From Phaseolus vulgaris (lineage: Eukaryota; Streptophyta; Magnoliopsida; Fabales; Fabaceae), in the NCBI RefSeq assembly GCF_000499845.2, contig NC_023749.2, positions 19,163,138-19,227,137 on the forward strand: DNA of 64,000 nt, given 5' to 3'. Below the pieces are notes generated by a model. It did not search any database, was not told the DNA's origin, and was given only the letters and a program-made list of their open reading frames with translations. How positions within the stretch are numbered: position 1 is the first letter of the stretch; each line of letters starts with the position of its first letter. The translations under genes were made by a program, and so were the position numbers. This document shows positions 10,927-21,473 of the stretch, piece after piece.

Positions 10927-13503
10927 CTACTGCCAGTGCAGCTCCAGGGCCTGATACCTCGTTTCGGGGCCCTGCAGCACCTTACTAACAAAATAAATAG
11001 GCTTTTGAGCCTGATCTTGGTCCTGGGCGAGCACCGCACTCACCGCCCTCTCAGTCACAGCAAAATACAACCTGAGAGGCGTTCCCACCAGCGGTTTGCA
11101 CAAAACCGGCGGGCTAGCCAGGTACTCCTTAAGCTTAACGAAGGCCTCTTCGCACTCCTTCGTCCAGGTAAACTTGTTGTTCCGCCTTAAGCACTGAAAA
11201 TACGGATGGCCCTTCTCTCCACTAGCTGACACGAAACGAGACAGGGCGGCCATCCGACCTGTAAGCTGCTGCACTTCCTTCACGGTAGCCGGGCTCCTCA
11301 TCGCCAAAATGGCAGCGCACTTATCAGGGTTGGCTTCTATTCCTCTTTCAGTTAAGAGAAATCCCAAGAACTTCCCAGCCCCCACGCCAAAGATGCACTT
11401 TTCGGGATTCAGCTTCAACCTGAACTTGGCGATCGTGGTGAACAACTCCTCCAAATCCGCAACGTGCTTGTTTTTCTCCGGCGAGGTCACGACCATGTCA
11501 TCTACGTACGCTTGCACATTCCTTCCCAGCATTGGTGCAAGTACTCGATCCATCAACCTCTGGTACGTGGCCCCCGCGTTCTTCAGCCCAAAAGGCATCA
11601 CCTTGTAGCAGTAGCACGATCTCTCGGTCATGAAGGCAGTCTTCTCCTCATCCATGGGATGCATCTTGATCTGGTTATACCCCGAGAAGGCATCCAGGAA
11701 ACTCAACAACTTACACCCTGCAGCACTGTCCACCAGGGCGTCTATGCTGGGCAAAGGACACGAATCCTTTGGGCAGGCCTTGTTCAAATCGGTGAAATCG
11801 ACGCACATGCGCCATTTCCCATTGCTCTTCTTCTCCAGCATGACATTAGCTAACCACTCAGGGTACTGGACTTCCCTGATATGGCCTGCAGCGAGGAGCT
11901 TCTGGGTTTCGTCTCTAATCGCCTGCCTCCTCTCCTCATTGAACTTCCTCCTCCGCTGGCGTACCGGTCTGACCTGACTGTCCATCGCCAAATGATGGCA
12001 CAAGAAGTCGGGATCGATCCCGGGCATGTCCGAAGCGGACCATGCAAACGCATCCAGATGCTGCTCTATCACCTCGGCGATCTGGTTCTGGAGCTCAACT
12101 TCCAAGGATCTTCCCAGCTTGAAGATCTTTCCCCCGATCTCCCTTTCGAGCCACTGCTCGACGGGTTTTGGTCTGGTTTCTCTGGCGATCACCGCCCTGG
12201 CGATTCCCAGCTCCATCGCTTCCTCAGGGCGATTCCGCGCCTCTTCTTCCTCCAGACCGGCGTTCCCCTCCCCTAGCTCAGCATCCACCATCACCACGTC
12301 ACTTCCGGCGGTCTCTTCTATTACCGTCGGCCTGGGCTTCACACCAGGGGGCGGGGTGGTTGTCACGTAACTCACCGACCTCTTGTTCTTCAGGCTATTC
12401 TCATAGCACTTCTTCGCTTCTTTCTGGTCGGATTTGATGGTGATCACCACCCCCTCCATAGACGGCAGCTTCACCTTCATGTGCCGGGTCGACGGTATAG
12501 CGCCTATTCTGTTGAGCGTGGGTCTTCCCAGCAGAATGTTGTATGCTGAGGGAGCATTTACGACAAGGTACTTGATTTTCTCTGTTCTCGAACCCGCCTC
12601 ATCTGTAAACGTAGTCCTCAACTCAATGTACCCCCTGACCTCCACCTGGTCGCCAGCGAAACCATACAAACAACCTCCATAGGGCCTCAGCTGGTCAAGG
12701 GGTAGCTCCAACTGCGTCAAAGTCGGCCAGAACATCACGTCTGCCGAGCTTCCTTGGTCCACCAGAACCCTATGGACCTTCCTTCCCGCCGTAATCAGCG
12801 AGATGACTATGGGATCGTTGTCATGAGGCACAATGTCCCGAAGATCTTGCCTCGTGAACGTAATGTCCACATCCGGCGAGTGGTCCTCAAACATATCCAC
12901 CGTCATCACAGACCTCGCATACCTCTTCCTCTGTGATGCGGTGCATCCACCACCCAAGAAACCTCCTGCAATGGTGTGGATTTCTCCGTGGGTGGGCATC
13001 TCGTGCTGCTGAGCCTCATCACCTGCTGGTTGGGAGCTCGACGCGTCCCCTGTCCTTATATCCAGCAAGTAGTCGTTTAGGAACCCGCTCTTGACCAAAT
13101 CGTCGAGCTGGTATCCTAAAGCCAAGCATGAATCCACGGTGTGGCCAAAGCCCTGGTGGAACTCGCACCAGGCGTCTGGCTTTGGTCCCAGCACCTTGTC
13201 GCCCACCTTCTCGGGCGCCTTCAGCCTAGCTGCTATATTGGGAATGGCGATCAGGTCCGCCAACCCCATGACAAATTTGTGCTTTGACGGGCGATTGTAC
13301 TCCCGGCGTGCTGGTTGAGGGCGCCCTTGGCTCCTGCCCTTGTTCTTCTTTGGATCGTAAGGATGACGAGTCCTCTGATCCCTCCTGGCCGCCGCTGTCT
13401 CCAGCACCCTCTGTGGCTGGATCCTGGTCTGGGCACGTGGCCTAGCGGGAGCCACGCTTCCCCTCTTCTCGGCGACCTCATTTTCATCGGCGATGTGGGC
13501 CAC
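10927..13503 (-). CDS. Ty3/gypsy protease and reverse transcriptase (858 codons open)
   Basis: This is the longest open gypsy frame in the window. In order: the basic C-terminal part of Gag with a knuckle-like motif WCEFHQGFGHTVDSC (about residues 95-115), protease with active site VDQGSSADVMF, then RT with GKWRMCVDFTDLNKACPKDS, FLDAFSGYNQIKMHP and the catalytic YVDDMVV, and the start of RNase H. RT copies the element RNA; protease cleaves the polyprotein. The frame is shifted relative to Gag upstream (overlap 13,251-13,503) and to RNase H downstream near 10,900, so it could not make the complete polyprotein. It is an element gene, not a host gene. Confidence 0.9.
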   Translation of the reverse strand: MAHIADENEVAEKRGSVAPARPRAQTRIQPQRVLETAAARRDQRTRHPYDPKKNKGRSQGRPQPARREYNRPSKHKFVMGLADLIAIPNIAARLKAPEKVGDKVLGPKPDAWCEFHQGFGHTVDSCLALGYQLDDLVKSGFLNDYLLDIRTGDASSSQPAGDEAQQHEMPTHGEIHTIAGGFLGGGCTASQRKRYARSVMTVDMFEDHSPDVDITFTRQDLRDIVPHDNDPIVISLITAGRKVHRVLVDQGSSADVMFWPTLTQLELPLDQLRPYGGCLYGFAGDQVEVRGYIELRTTFTDEAGSRTEKIKYLVVNAPSAYNILLGRPTLNRIGAIPSTRHMKVKLPSMEGVVITIKSDQKEAKKCYENSLKNKRSVSYVTTTPPPGVKPRPTVIEETAGSDVVMVDAELGEGNAGLEEEEARNRPEEAMELGIARAVIARETRPKPVEQWLEREIGGKIFKLGRSLEVELQNQIAEVIEQHLDAFAWSASDMPGIDPDFLCHHLAMDSQVRPVRQRRRKFNEERRQAIRDETQKLLAAGHIREVQYPEWLANVMLEKKSNGKWRMCVDFTDLNKACPKDSCPLPSIDALVDSAAGCKLLSFLDAFSGYNQIKMHPMDEEKTAFMTERSCYCYKVMPFGLKNAGATYQRLMDRVLAPMLGRNVQAYVDDMVVTSPEKNKHVADLEELFTTIAKFRLKLNPEKCIFGVGAGKFLGFLLTERGIEANPDKCAAILAMRSPATVKEVQQLTGRMAALSRFVSASGEKGHPYFQCLRRNNKFTWTKECEEAFVKLKEYLASPPVLCKPLVGTPLRLYFAVTERAVSAVLAQDQDQAQKPIYFVSKVLQGPETRYQALELHWQ

Positions 13504-14300
13504 CGCAAGTCGCCTGACCTCAGCAAATGTGGCAGGGTGAGCCCTGACAATGCTTCGCAGAATGGTCCCGACAACACGCCCTTCTTGAATGTGTAGACCA
13601 GCATCTCTTCGTCTTTGGCTGGCGAGCGGACCATCTGCTCCCCAAAACGATTCAGGTAGTCCCTGAGGGACTCTCCCTGATACTGCCTTATGTCGAACAA
13701 ATCATAAGACACTCTGGGCGGTGCCTTGTTCACTATGTACTGCTCGACGAAGATCTTTGAAAATTGTTGGAAGTTGGTTATGTGACCCGTAGGCAGGCTC
13801 ACAAACCATTCCAGCGCCGTTCCCTGGAGCGTGCTCACAAACATCTTGCAGTATACGGCGTCTGATCCTCCTGACAGCATCATCTGCGTATGGAACGTGG
13901 TGAGATGTGCCTCAGGATCCTCCACGCCGGTAAAAACAGTCTTCACAGGTACCACACTCGCAGGGATAGGCGTGTCGGTAATCGCCTGAGCGAAAGGCAT
14001 AGGGAAAACGCGAGGCGGCATTGACGGCGCGACCTCCTCAGCGACTGGGCGCCCTCGCTGCTCCTGAAGAGCTTGACGCAGCTCTTCAGTCACTCTGCTA
14101 AGCTCATCATTCCTGGCCCGAGAGGCGACCAGGTCCTCGTGCATTCTTGCCTGCTCTATGCGCGAGGCTTCAACATTCGCCTGCAGTGAGCGCATGATTT
14201 CCACCATCTGCGCCATAGTCATGGCGCCTTCAGCAGCAACGGGCGCAACTGGACTTGAATGGTTGCTTCTCATTTTTCTCATGAAATCTTGACGAATCAC
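13251..14300 (-). pseudogene. Ty3/gypsy gag, frameshifted
   Basis: The N-terminal Gag begins MIRQDFMRKMRSNHS, followed by a coiled coil and the retrotransposon Gag core (VKTVFTGVEDPEAHLTTF, YCKMFVSTLQGTALEWF, PTGHITNFQQFSKIFVEQY, YQGESLRDYLNRF). Near 13,500-13,520 the conserved reading moves to the frame of the 858-codon protease/RT ORF, so a one-base change separates gag from pol. The residues after the shift in this frame are not conserved. The start lies about 380 bases inside the LTR, a usual leader length. Confidence 0.85.
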
Positions 14301-14683
14301 AGAGAGCGATGAACAACACCTTCTTCAGCGACGATCGATTCAGCGATCAATCGGTCAGAACTTCGCGAAACCTCGAAGAACCTCAAGAACGCAGCAAACC
14401 TTCGCAGAAACTCGCAACTCCACCAAAACCCAACGCTCCTCCCACGAAAATCCAAACGAGCAACAGAACTCAGATCTTCACTGATTAAAACCCTAAACCC
14501 TAAACCTCACCTCACCGAAGAAGGACCCAAACAAACGGTGGAAAACGCGAAATCACCGAACAAAACCTAGATGAACAGCGGACAATGGTTGCACCAGCAC
14601 ACAACCACACAGAAACTGCAGAAACCTCCAAGAACTCACGCTGTGGATGGGAACAGGTTTTACACGGCCCCACGGTGGGCGCC
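14301..14683 (-). promoter_or_regulatory. Leader and primer binding site of right gypsy
   Basis: The untranslated leader lies between the LTR and gag. Directly inside the LTR, 14,666-14,683 on the minus strand reads GGCGCCCACCGTGGGGCC, the form of PBS used by many plant gypsy elements. The matching tRNA was not identified. A telomere-like AAACCCTAAACCC motif lies at about 14,488-14,507. Confidence 0.7.
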
Positions 14684-15566
14684 TGATGATCCTGCCTGTT
14701 GACCAAAACGCTGGAGCTTTGCCTCGTCAAACTTGGATCGACGTGTGCGCCGTGTTAGCCTCCGTCCTTCGCCGCGATCCACCTCAAGAACCTGCAAAAG
14801 ACGAAACGGCGTCGGAGCGTGACTGAACCACCAATTACTCAAGAGTAAGACTCAAGAACTCTAAGGAACCGTGACCAGTTCTCTCTCAGTGTACTCAAGA
14901 CTTGCAAGCGTAAAGAAACAATCTGAACGTGCGTACCTCAGAAGTTCGTTGGGAACTCTTATATACCTGGGCACTTTCTCTCTCCTGGCAGTTACACACC
15001 TGGACACGTTGCTCGCATCCAGCTGTACACGTGCCATCATCTGGAGCATCCTTGACTTGGGCGCTACTTCTGACTCTTCTTTGGCTAAGTTACTTATGCA
15101 TGATATTACTCAGTGCATAGTTGCCTTGGAGCGCGATCTCTCCTGGATGGCGAGTTCGGGTGCCTTCGTCCACACCTTCCTTGTGGTCTCGTCGGCCGCC
15201 TTCATGATCTGCCATACCTGCTTCACCGTGTAAGTGGGCCATCTCCCAAGCTCATCCTCCCGCTAACTGGGAAATGACCATCTGCCTTCATCTTCGGCGA
15301 TGTCCTTGTTTCGGTGATCTCTAATCACTTGGTCGCCTGGGCTCATATCTGGCGACTTCATCTTCAACTAGGTGACCGCCGGTTTAGGTATGGTGGAGAT
15401 CGGAGCACGCCAACTTAATAACTGGCGACTACGCAAACCCCCCGACCTCCTTCCCTTCTGCCAACCAGGTGTCCCATCCAACACGCCTACATAATAGCTC
15501 GACGCCACGTCATTACTCCCGACTACCAGGGCGGTACAATAGTCTTCCGTAAGGTTAACCAACCCC
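14684..15566 (-). repeat. 5' LTR of right gypsy (minus orientation)
   Basis: The inner end, TGATGATCC on the plus strand, abuts the PBS exactly. A TATA-like TATATAAGAG on the minus strand lies near 14,955-14,970. The outer end is placed at ACCCCA/TGCTA (15,566) but could lie up to about 40 bases further right. No matching 3' LTR is present: the other end of the element is the fold-back near 6,177. Confidence 0.65.
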
Positions 15567-16059
15567 ATGCTATTTTGATCTAGGTTTAAAAATTGTGACT
15601 TCTTGATTAAAAATTATCAACACCAGAATAGAATAACTTTAAACTGAATGGATGTGCAGACATTCTTGGTTCTTGCAGTTGTGATGTGAAAATTTTAGGG
15701 ATTTTAAATTATAAGCATGAATTATATACTGTTGTTAACTTCTTGTTGATATTATTATTATTTTCACTTGATTGTCTTGTGTTGTGATGCTTCTGTTCTA
15801 TCCATGTGATTCTGTTATGCTTGCATTGCAACACTTGAGTATATTCTGACTTGTACTATTTTCTTCAAGTTCTTCTCATATATGTTATCACTTCCTTATT
15901 CAGTTGTCATAGTTATGTTGATGCAAGTGGAGGTGAAAAGGATGTCTACGAACATGTAAGTTTAAATTAAGACTACTTGTAACTATCTCAAACTTTTTTT
16001 CAAATTTATCATTTTAGAAACCAAAAATTTAGTTTCTAAAAGCACTTTTTCTTGTAGTG
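15567..16059. mobile_element. CACTA element, right end
   Basis: The plus strand ends CTTTTTCTTGTAGTG at 16,059, the complement of the CACTACAAGAAAAAG terminus of CACTA (En/Spm) transposons. It is preceded by TTTAGTTTCTAAAAG subterminal motifs. The next three bases, CAC (16,060-16,062), equal the CAC before the left CACTA end at 57,621, as expected for the 3-bp target duplication. No transposase is recognised in the window; the rest of this end is AT-rich with no gene seen. The gypsy pair at 1-15.57 kb would lie inside this CACTA. Confidence 0.75.
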
Positions 16060-16575
16060 CACAAACCAAGGAGTGCATAGTTTAGGAAATCTGAATTTTA
16101 TTTTGTGTAATTCAATTTCTTTGTATTTCTTTGAGTTGTAATTTACATTCAACCTTGATTAATTAGTAGATTAATTGCCTGTAGACGGTGAGAGTGTCTT
16201 CAATGGCTCCAAGTGTCTAGAAGCCTCACCTTAGGAATCGTCTAGTTTAAAGCTTTGTAGTTAGCAATCTTTAATTTGTGTTTAGTTAATTGCTTTACTT
16301 TAATTCCTTGTTTTGTATTGTCAAACTTGATTTGCATTGTTTAATTGTTTTGCATTGTTTTCCTTTGAATAAAAATTGACTTTTTATTCCTAATTGTGAT
16401 CTAAGTAAATTACTTAGAAAAAGAATTGTGTGAAGTCTTGAGGGATAGGTTTTGGCAAGGAAAGACTTGGTACTTAAGAGATCCTAGTGATCCACCTCTC
16501 TTTCCTGGAAAGCTACCTTCATTACTTTCCTTTTCTTTCTTGAGGTAAAATACTTTTAAACACAACGCTTTAGTC
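16060..16575 (+). other. Leader of gypsy D (right part)
   Basis: Untranslated sequence before gag. It begins with the CAC target duplication of the CACTA. The part that should precede it, with PBS and 5' LTR, is at 55,556-57,620. I see nothing else of note in it. Confidence 0.6.
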
Positions 16576-17394
16576 ATGTCAACTCACTATTCTAAATCTA
16601 GTGAAAGTGATATAAAGTCCATTAAAACTCTTTTAAAACAATTAGCCAAGGACTTTCAATCATTCTCATATAGACAATTGGAACATGAGGTACAAATCAA
16701 AGAGTTGAAAATAGCTGAAGAAAAGGATGAAAGCTCTCAAAAATCTAACAAAATACATTCACATGCATCTAGTTCTCACAATCATGAATCTTTTGGGGAA
16801 GAAAGTCTTAGGATAAATGAATATTATCAACCACCCCCTAGGAGGACTAGAAGAGAAAGAAAAGAACAAGAGAGCCCAAAAGAGGTTATGGTAGATCTAC
16901 CTCATTTTCATGGAAAAGAAAACATAGAAGTCTATTTAGAGTGGGAAATGAAGGTAGAACAATTTTTTTTCTGCCACCTTGTGATTGAGAAAAGAAAAGT
17001 ACCCTTAGCCACCCTCAGTTTTCAAGAAGATGCTAGGTCTTGGTGGACACAAAGGGAAACTAATGTTAGAATTGGCAGAAAATCAGAAATACTGAATTGG
17101 GTTGAACTGAAGACATGTATGAGAAGAAAGTTTGTTCCACTTCCATATGTGAAAAGGAAGAATGTTAGAGAAGAAATGAAAGAGCTTATGGAAAAAGGAA
17201 GAAACTTTATAAATGGAGAAAAAGAATATCTTAGAAGAGAAAAAAAGTTTAAAGAAAAATTTCAAGCTCTTGTAAGAAAGAAGAGAAGGATAAAAGACAA
17301 AGAGAGAAAGACGAAAGGAAAGCTAGAGAAGAAAAGAGAAAAAGTGATGATAAAAAAGGACACTACAAAAACTTCTTTTTTTGAAGTTGAATAA
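16576..17394 (+). CDS. Gag of gag-only gypsy element (gypsy D), 272 codons
   Basis: The ORF starts MSTHYSKSSESDIKSIKTLL after a long leader. Residues about 100-200 carry the retrotransposon Gag core: VDLPHFHGKENIEVYLEWEM, LSFQEDARSWW and CMRRKFVPLPYV. The C-terminal third is almost pure Lys/Glu/Arg. There is no zinc knuckle. No protease, RT or integrase follows: about 650 bases later comes the polypurine tract and LTR. The element therefore looks non-autonomous and would need enzymes from a relative. The ORF ends TAA at 17,392-17,394 and further open stretches follow in shifted frames. Confidence 0.8.
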   Translation: MSTHYSKSSESDIKSIKTLLKQLAKDFQSFSYRQLEHEVQIKELKIAEEKDESSQKSNKIHSHASSSHNHESFGEESLRINEYYQPPPRRTRRERKEQESPKEVMVDLPHFHGKENIEVYLEWEMKVEQFFFCHLVIEKRKVPLATLSFQEDARSWWTQRETNVRIGRKSEILNWVELKTCMRRKFVPLPYVKRKNVREEMKELMEKGRNFINGEKEYLRREKKFKEKFQALVRKKRRIKDKERKTKGKLEKKREKVMIKKDTTKTSFFEVE

Positions 17395-18036
17395 GATATC
17401 GATAACATTTTATTTTCTCTAGAAAACCCTTGTGAGGATGTGCTTGTAGAGAAATCTATGTTTGGAGCTAAGCCAGATATAAATATAAATGTTTCCTCCA
17501 TATAAAATACCGAAGAATGTTTGACTAAAAAGGAAGAAGAGGAAACTAACAAAGAAGAAGATTCTTTTATGACACCCCTTGAAAGCATAGCTGAAAAAGA
17601 ATCATTAAAGGGGGATTACAGTACTTTGAACTCTTCTTCTCAATTATATAATGCTTACTCTTCTTTAAAAAAATCTCAAAAACCAAACTTTGTGATGTTG
17701 TTGCCTAACTTGGGCAATAGACAACACAAAGTGAACAAACATAGTTTTGAAAGGGGTCTTATGTCAATCTTTCAAAAGAATTTTAAAGATAAAAGGCCTT
17801 ATTTTTGTTTAATTTTCTCTTGTTTTAATTTCCTTTTAAAAAAGAAATTTATCTCATGTTTGTTTGATGTTTACTGTAGATTGGCGTTTGATCTGGGAGG
17901 ACGAGCATAATTGTCAAAACAAGAGGCTGCTATCCGAGATCGACGCTGTGGATCTGAGGATAGATTTTCTCAAGAAGGAGGAGATGATAGACACCATCCA
18001 GCCACATACAGCCACATACAGCCACAAATCCTTTTC
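17395..18036 (+). pseudogene. Residual gypsy D coding remnants
   Basis: Short open stretches follow the gag stop: TKKEEEETNKEEDSF and LLPNLGNRQHKVNKHSF from 17,521, then WEDEHNCQNKRLLSEIDAVD from about 17,900. The last resembles the polyprotein tail just before the PPT in many gypsy elements. A 10-bp minisatellite (ACATACAGCC, 2-3 units) lies at 18,003-18,025. RT and integrase appear to have been lost by deletion. Confidence 0.5.
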
Positions 18037-18049
18037 AAGAGGGAGGGGA
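18037..18049 (+). promoter_or_regulatory. Polypurine tract of gypsy D
   Basis: AAGAGGGAGGGGA lies directly before the LTR start, the normal site for plus-strand priming. Confidence 0.85.
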
Positions 18050-18757
18050 TGATGGATGAGGCCCCGACACCAATCCATTAAAAGGCCACCAAAATGTCAA
18101 ATTGAGGCAACCACTAGAGTTATGGTCAAAGAGGGGTCAAGAGGACGCATTCTACATGTCATAAACTCTAGTGTAGAATAATTTTTACATTTTTTGTCAA
18201 AAGTAGCATAGTTTAATTCTTTTGTATTTTTGTTGAAACATGCAAAGTGGTATCTAAAATGTTAACCTAAGTTTAATTAGAAGTTTCCTACTCCTAATTA
18301 AACTTAGGTCCAGCCCACATTTAGCCTAAGTGGAGCGAAAGGTTCTAGAACTCCTAGCACATGGAAGAATTCTAGAACCTACCTCACATGTGTTGAATTT
18401 AGGAGCCACCTTCCCATGTGCCAACATTTGAATTTCCATCCAATTCTCTTTTCATTTTCTGCCCACTCTTGCTATATATATAGGAGTTTGGGTCATGTAA
18501 ATTTAAGATTAATACATGAGTGAATTGCTGCCAAAATTGTGCCAATATCACTCTTTGCCCAAAACCTCCTAGGTTAGGCTTTTAATCTTCACAAATTCGC
18601 CCTTTCCAAGTAGAGTTGGCCTCACCACTCTCAAATCCTACCTATCATGCACCTTCAAGGTCACCACCACTCTTAGGAGGACCTTGTTCCATCTCCAATC
18701 CGTATAGCTTCCGCAAATCACCTTCAAAACCGCAAAGAAGAAGACACAAATCCATCA
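18050..18757 (+). repeat. 3' LTR of gypsy D (708 bp)
   Basis: It starts TGATGGA and ends TCCATCA, a perfect 7-bp terminal inverted repeat. It is homologous end to end with the LTR at 55,556-56,261, with scattered substitutions. A TATATATATAGG box lies near 18,472-18,484. The following CTTTC (18,758-18,762) is the target duplication found before the other LTR at 55,551-55,555. Confidence 0.93.
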
Positions 18758-18859
18758 CTTTCATACCATTGTCGTGGTGCTTGCTTAAGGCCATACAAGG
18801 CTTTCTTTAGCTTGTATACATGATCAGGATGCTTGTGATCTTCAAATCCAGGTGGTTGT
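18758..18859 (-). pseudogene. Copia F reverse transcriptase fragment
   Basis: On the minus strand it reads [20 protein letters not shown] and then [12 protein letters not shown], a conserved part of copia RT. It stops at the gypsy D target site (CTTTC). The next residues, RLSHFLLSHQYERGK, are found at 55,550 downward on the other side of the window. At the other end it is cut by the solo LTR at 18,860. Intact copia G reads QWYERLSEFLLSQ across the same point. Confidence 0.9.
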
Positions 18860-20443
18860 TGTTGGGTTCAATAGTGTCAAAATTCAAGAGCGGGGGTGAA
18901 TTGAGTTTTTAAAACTTTCGCAAAAATTTGGTCTATTTGCAAAACAGAGGAAAACAATCTATTTATTTTGCAATGAACAAGTTTATTTTTATTCTACTTA
19001 GTGTATTAAGACAGTTATATCAGTTATGTGATTCTCTGTTATTAAGCAACTTGATCAGCTAGCAATGTTCACATTAATTTCTATGGAATAAAATGAGACA
19101 GCAGAATCTGTAAAATACAATCTTTGAATACACAATCAACCTTTTGATTGAAACTTGACAATTAATTGAGTTAACTTTCACTGAACAATGAACTCCAATT
19201 ATGTTCAACAACTCATACAGTTTTTCACAGAAGTTTCAAATTGATTTTCCAGAAATCAAGAACAGTATGAACAAACCCAGAATGAACATATTCAATTTTA
19301 ATTGAACAAGTTTATTTTCTGACAGATCAGGAAACGAAACAGTAAATGAGTGTAGAGATTAAGAGAGATTTGAACACAACGAGATTATACTGGTTCACTC
19401 AATTGAGCTACATCCAGTCTCACCTAATCCAAGGTGAAATTCACTAAATTACAATTCAAAACAATTACACAACCACAACTCTTGAACCCTACAAGAACAT
19501 GTAACACCTTGCTGAAAAACACCATTCCAGCACACACAACTCTTCAAGAAACCCTATCAAGAAGAGTCTTACAACCACACTTTACAAGTAATTGAAAGAT
19601 GAAATGAATAAACCTGGAAAAAGAATGCAGAAATCTGACTTAGACCAGTAAAACAGATTGCACACATAGTGGCAACACCTCCAACCAAGCCTTAGAACCA
19701 AGCAAGAACAAGCACAATTTCTGTTTTTGAAAATCTTTCAAGAACACGTACTTATTCAATGAAAACTACTCAATCTCTATTTTAAAACTTGTTTTCTCAA
19801 CACCACTCTCAAGTCAGAACCAACTCTCCTTTTATAAGAAACATTTTATAACAGACTTTTTAAAAAACAGTTAAAGCAGTTATAAAAAGAACAAATTGAA
19901 AATAAAATGAATAGATTTATTTTCGAAAGCAATGAGAGATTGTGAAAGGTTGTAGTATTATTTATATGAGACTTAGTCAAGCTTCTTGGTGCAAAGATAA
20001 AGAAGTGAAAACCTTTTAAGAACCATGCACCAGATTCATTTTCAAAAAGATAACATGGATTTTTGAACAGATGAAACACAGTCGTTTTGGATAGCATGAA
20101 TACTGAGTCAAGATACTTGATGCATAAAACGAGGTTATTAAAATTTTTACCAAGACATCAATTTAATAAAGAATCTATTCATTTAAGAAAGAACATATTC
20201 AATTTCTGTGCAGTAAAGAGTATTTTGGCAAAACCTGTGAAAACATTTTTAGAAAACATTGTGCTTGCTCTTACCACATGGTTAAGGGTTAAGAGATGGG
20301 TCATGATGCAAAAAGCTCACTTTAAACAACCTCTAATCTAACCCTAAGACAATCCCTAAAAACAAACTTAAACAACAAAGCAAAATACACATTTGTCTTC
20401 ATCAAACATATTGTCTTGAAGAGAGCAGCAACCGTTTTCATCA
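18860..20443 (-). repeat. Solo LTR, SIRE type (1.58 kb), in copia F RT
   Basis: On the minus strand it runs TGATGAAAACGG to GAACCCAACA and interrupts the VSQPPGFED motif of the RT. The flanks GTTGT (18,855-18,859) and GTTAT (20,444-20,448) are the decayed 5-bp target duplication. Its inner end resembles other SIRE-type LTR ends (GGTGAATTGAG region), and a TATA-like TTATAAAAGGAG lies near 19,830 on the minus strand. No internal region is attached, so it probably arose by LTR-LTR recombination. Confidence 0.8.
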
Positions 20444-21473
20444 GTTATGATACATAGATTTCTTCATTCACAATTCCATTGAGAAAAACACTTTTCACGT
20501 CCATCTGAAATAATTTGAAACCACTCATGCAAGCAAAAGCTAATAAAAGTCTAACAGCTTCTAACCTTTCTACCAGTGCGAAGGTCTCATCATAGTCAAT
20601 TCCTTCTGCTTGGTTGTACCCGTTAGCAAAAAGCCTGGCTTTGTTCCTTGTGATGACGCCTGAGTCATCCGACTTGTTCCTGAAAACCCATTTTGTACCT
20701 ATAACATTCATTTCGGCTGTTTTAGGGATAAGGGACCACACATCATTTCTCACAAACTGGTTAAGTTTCTCATGCATAGCTGTTGTCCAGTGTTCATCCT
20801 TGAGTGCATCACAGAATGATTTTGGTTCAATCTTGGAGACAAAAGTTGTATGGTTGCAGAAGTTTGCCATACTCCTTCTTGTGGATACACCTTTGTTAAT
20901 CTGGCCAATGATGTTATCAACAGATAGGTCTCTTGGGATCCTCCATTCCTTTGGCAGATCATCCTGCTACAGATATTCAACCGGTTGTTTCTCAGAATCA
21001 ACTGGTTGAATTTTTGTGTTGTTGTCAAGATTCTCCAAAAAGATGTTTTGTTCATCTTCTTCTGTGTTGATCGTTGCTAAACCTTGCTCAGATTTGTTAG
21101 TTTCATAAAAGAAAACATGTATGGATTCTTCAACAGTCATAAGCTTTTTATTATAAACCCTATATGCATGGCTAGATAGAGAGTATCCAAGAAAGATACT
21201 TCTGTCAGATTTTGCATCAAACTTACCCATACTTTCTTTGCCATTTTTTAGAATGTAGCACTTACATCCAAAGATCTTTAGGTGACCTATGTTTGGCTTC
21301 CTTCCATTCAAAAGTTCATATGGGGTTTTCTTTAAGATAGGCCTGATTAGCACACGGTTCATCACATAGCAAATTGTACTTACCGCATCAGCCCAAAAGC
21401 ACTTAGGTAGGGAAAATTCATTTAGAATAGTCTTTGCAAGCTCTTCTAGAGATCTATTCTTCCTCTCCAGCAC
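20444..21473 (-). pseudogene. Copia F pol: integrase C-terminus and RT N-terminus
   Basis: One frame with a single stop (TAG near 20,964-20,966). It reads ERKNRSLEELAKTILNE, FWADAVSTICYVMNR, KKTPYELLNGRKPNIGHLKI, then the linker, then RT: TKWVFRNKSDDSGVITRNKA, DYDETFALVERLEAVRLLLA, FKLFQMDVKSVFLNG and EEIYVS. It joins by a frameshift to the integrase core upstream (21,454-22,371). Confidence 0.9.

Noticed and set aside
13251..13596. Plus-strand ORFs opposite gypsy gag/pol (also 11,309-12,936)
   Set aside because: Shadows of the minus-strand polyprotein with no independent motifs.
18616..18810. Small ORF across the 3' LTR end of gypsy D
   Set aside because: It spans the LTR/target junction and the same LTR region at 56.1 kb shows no conserved protein.
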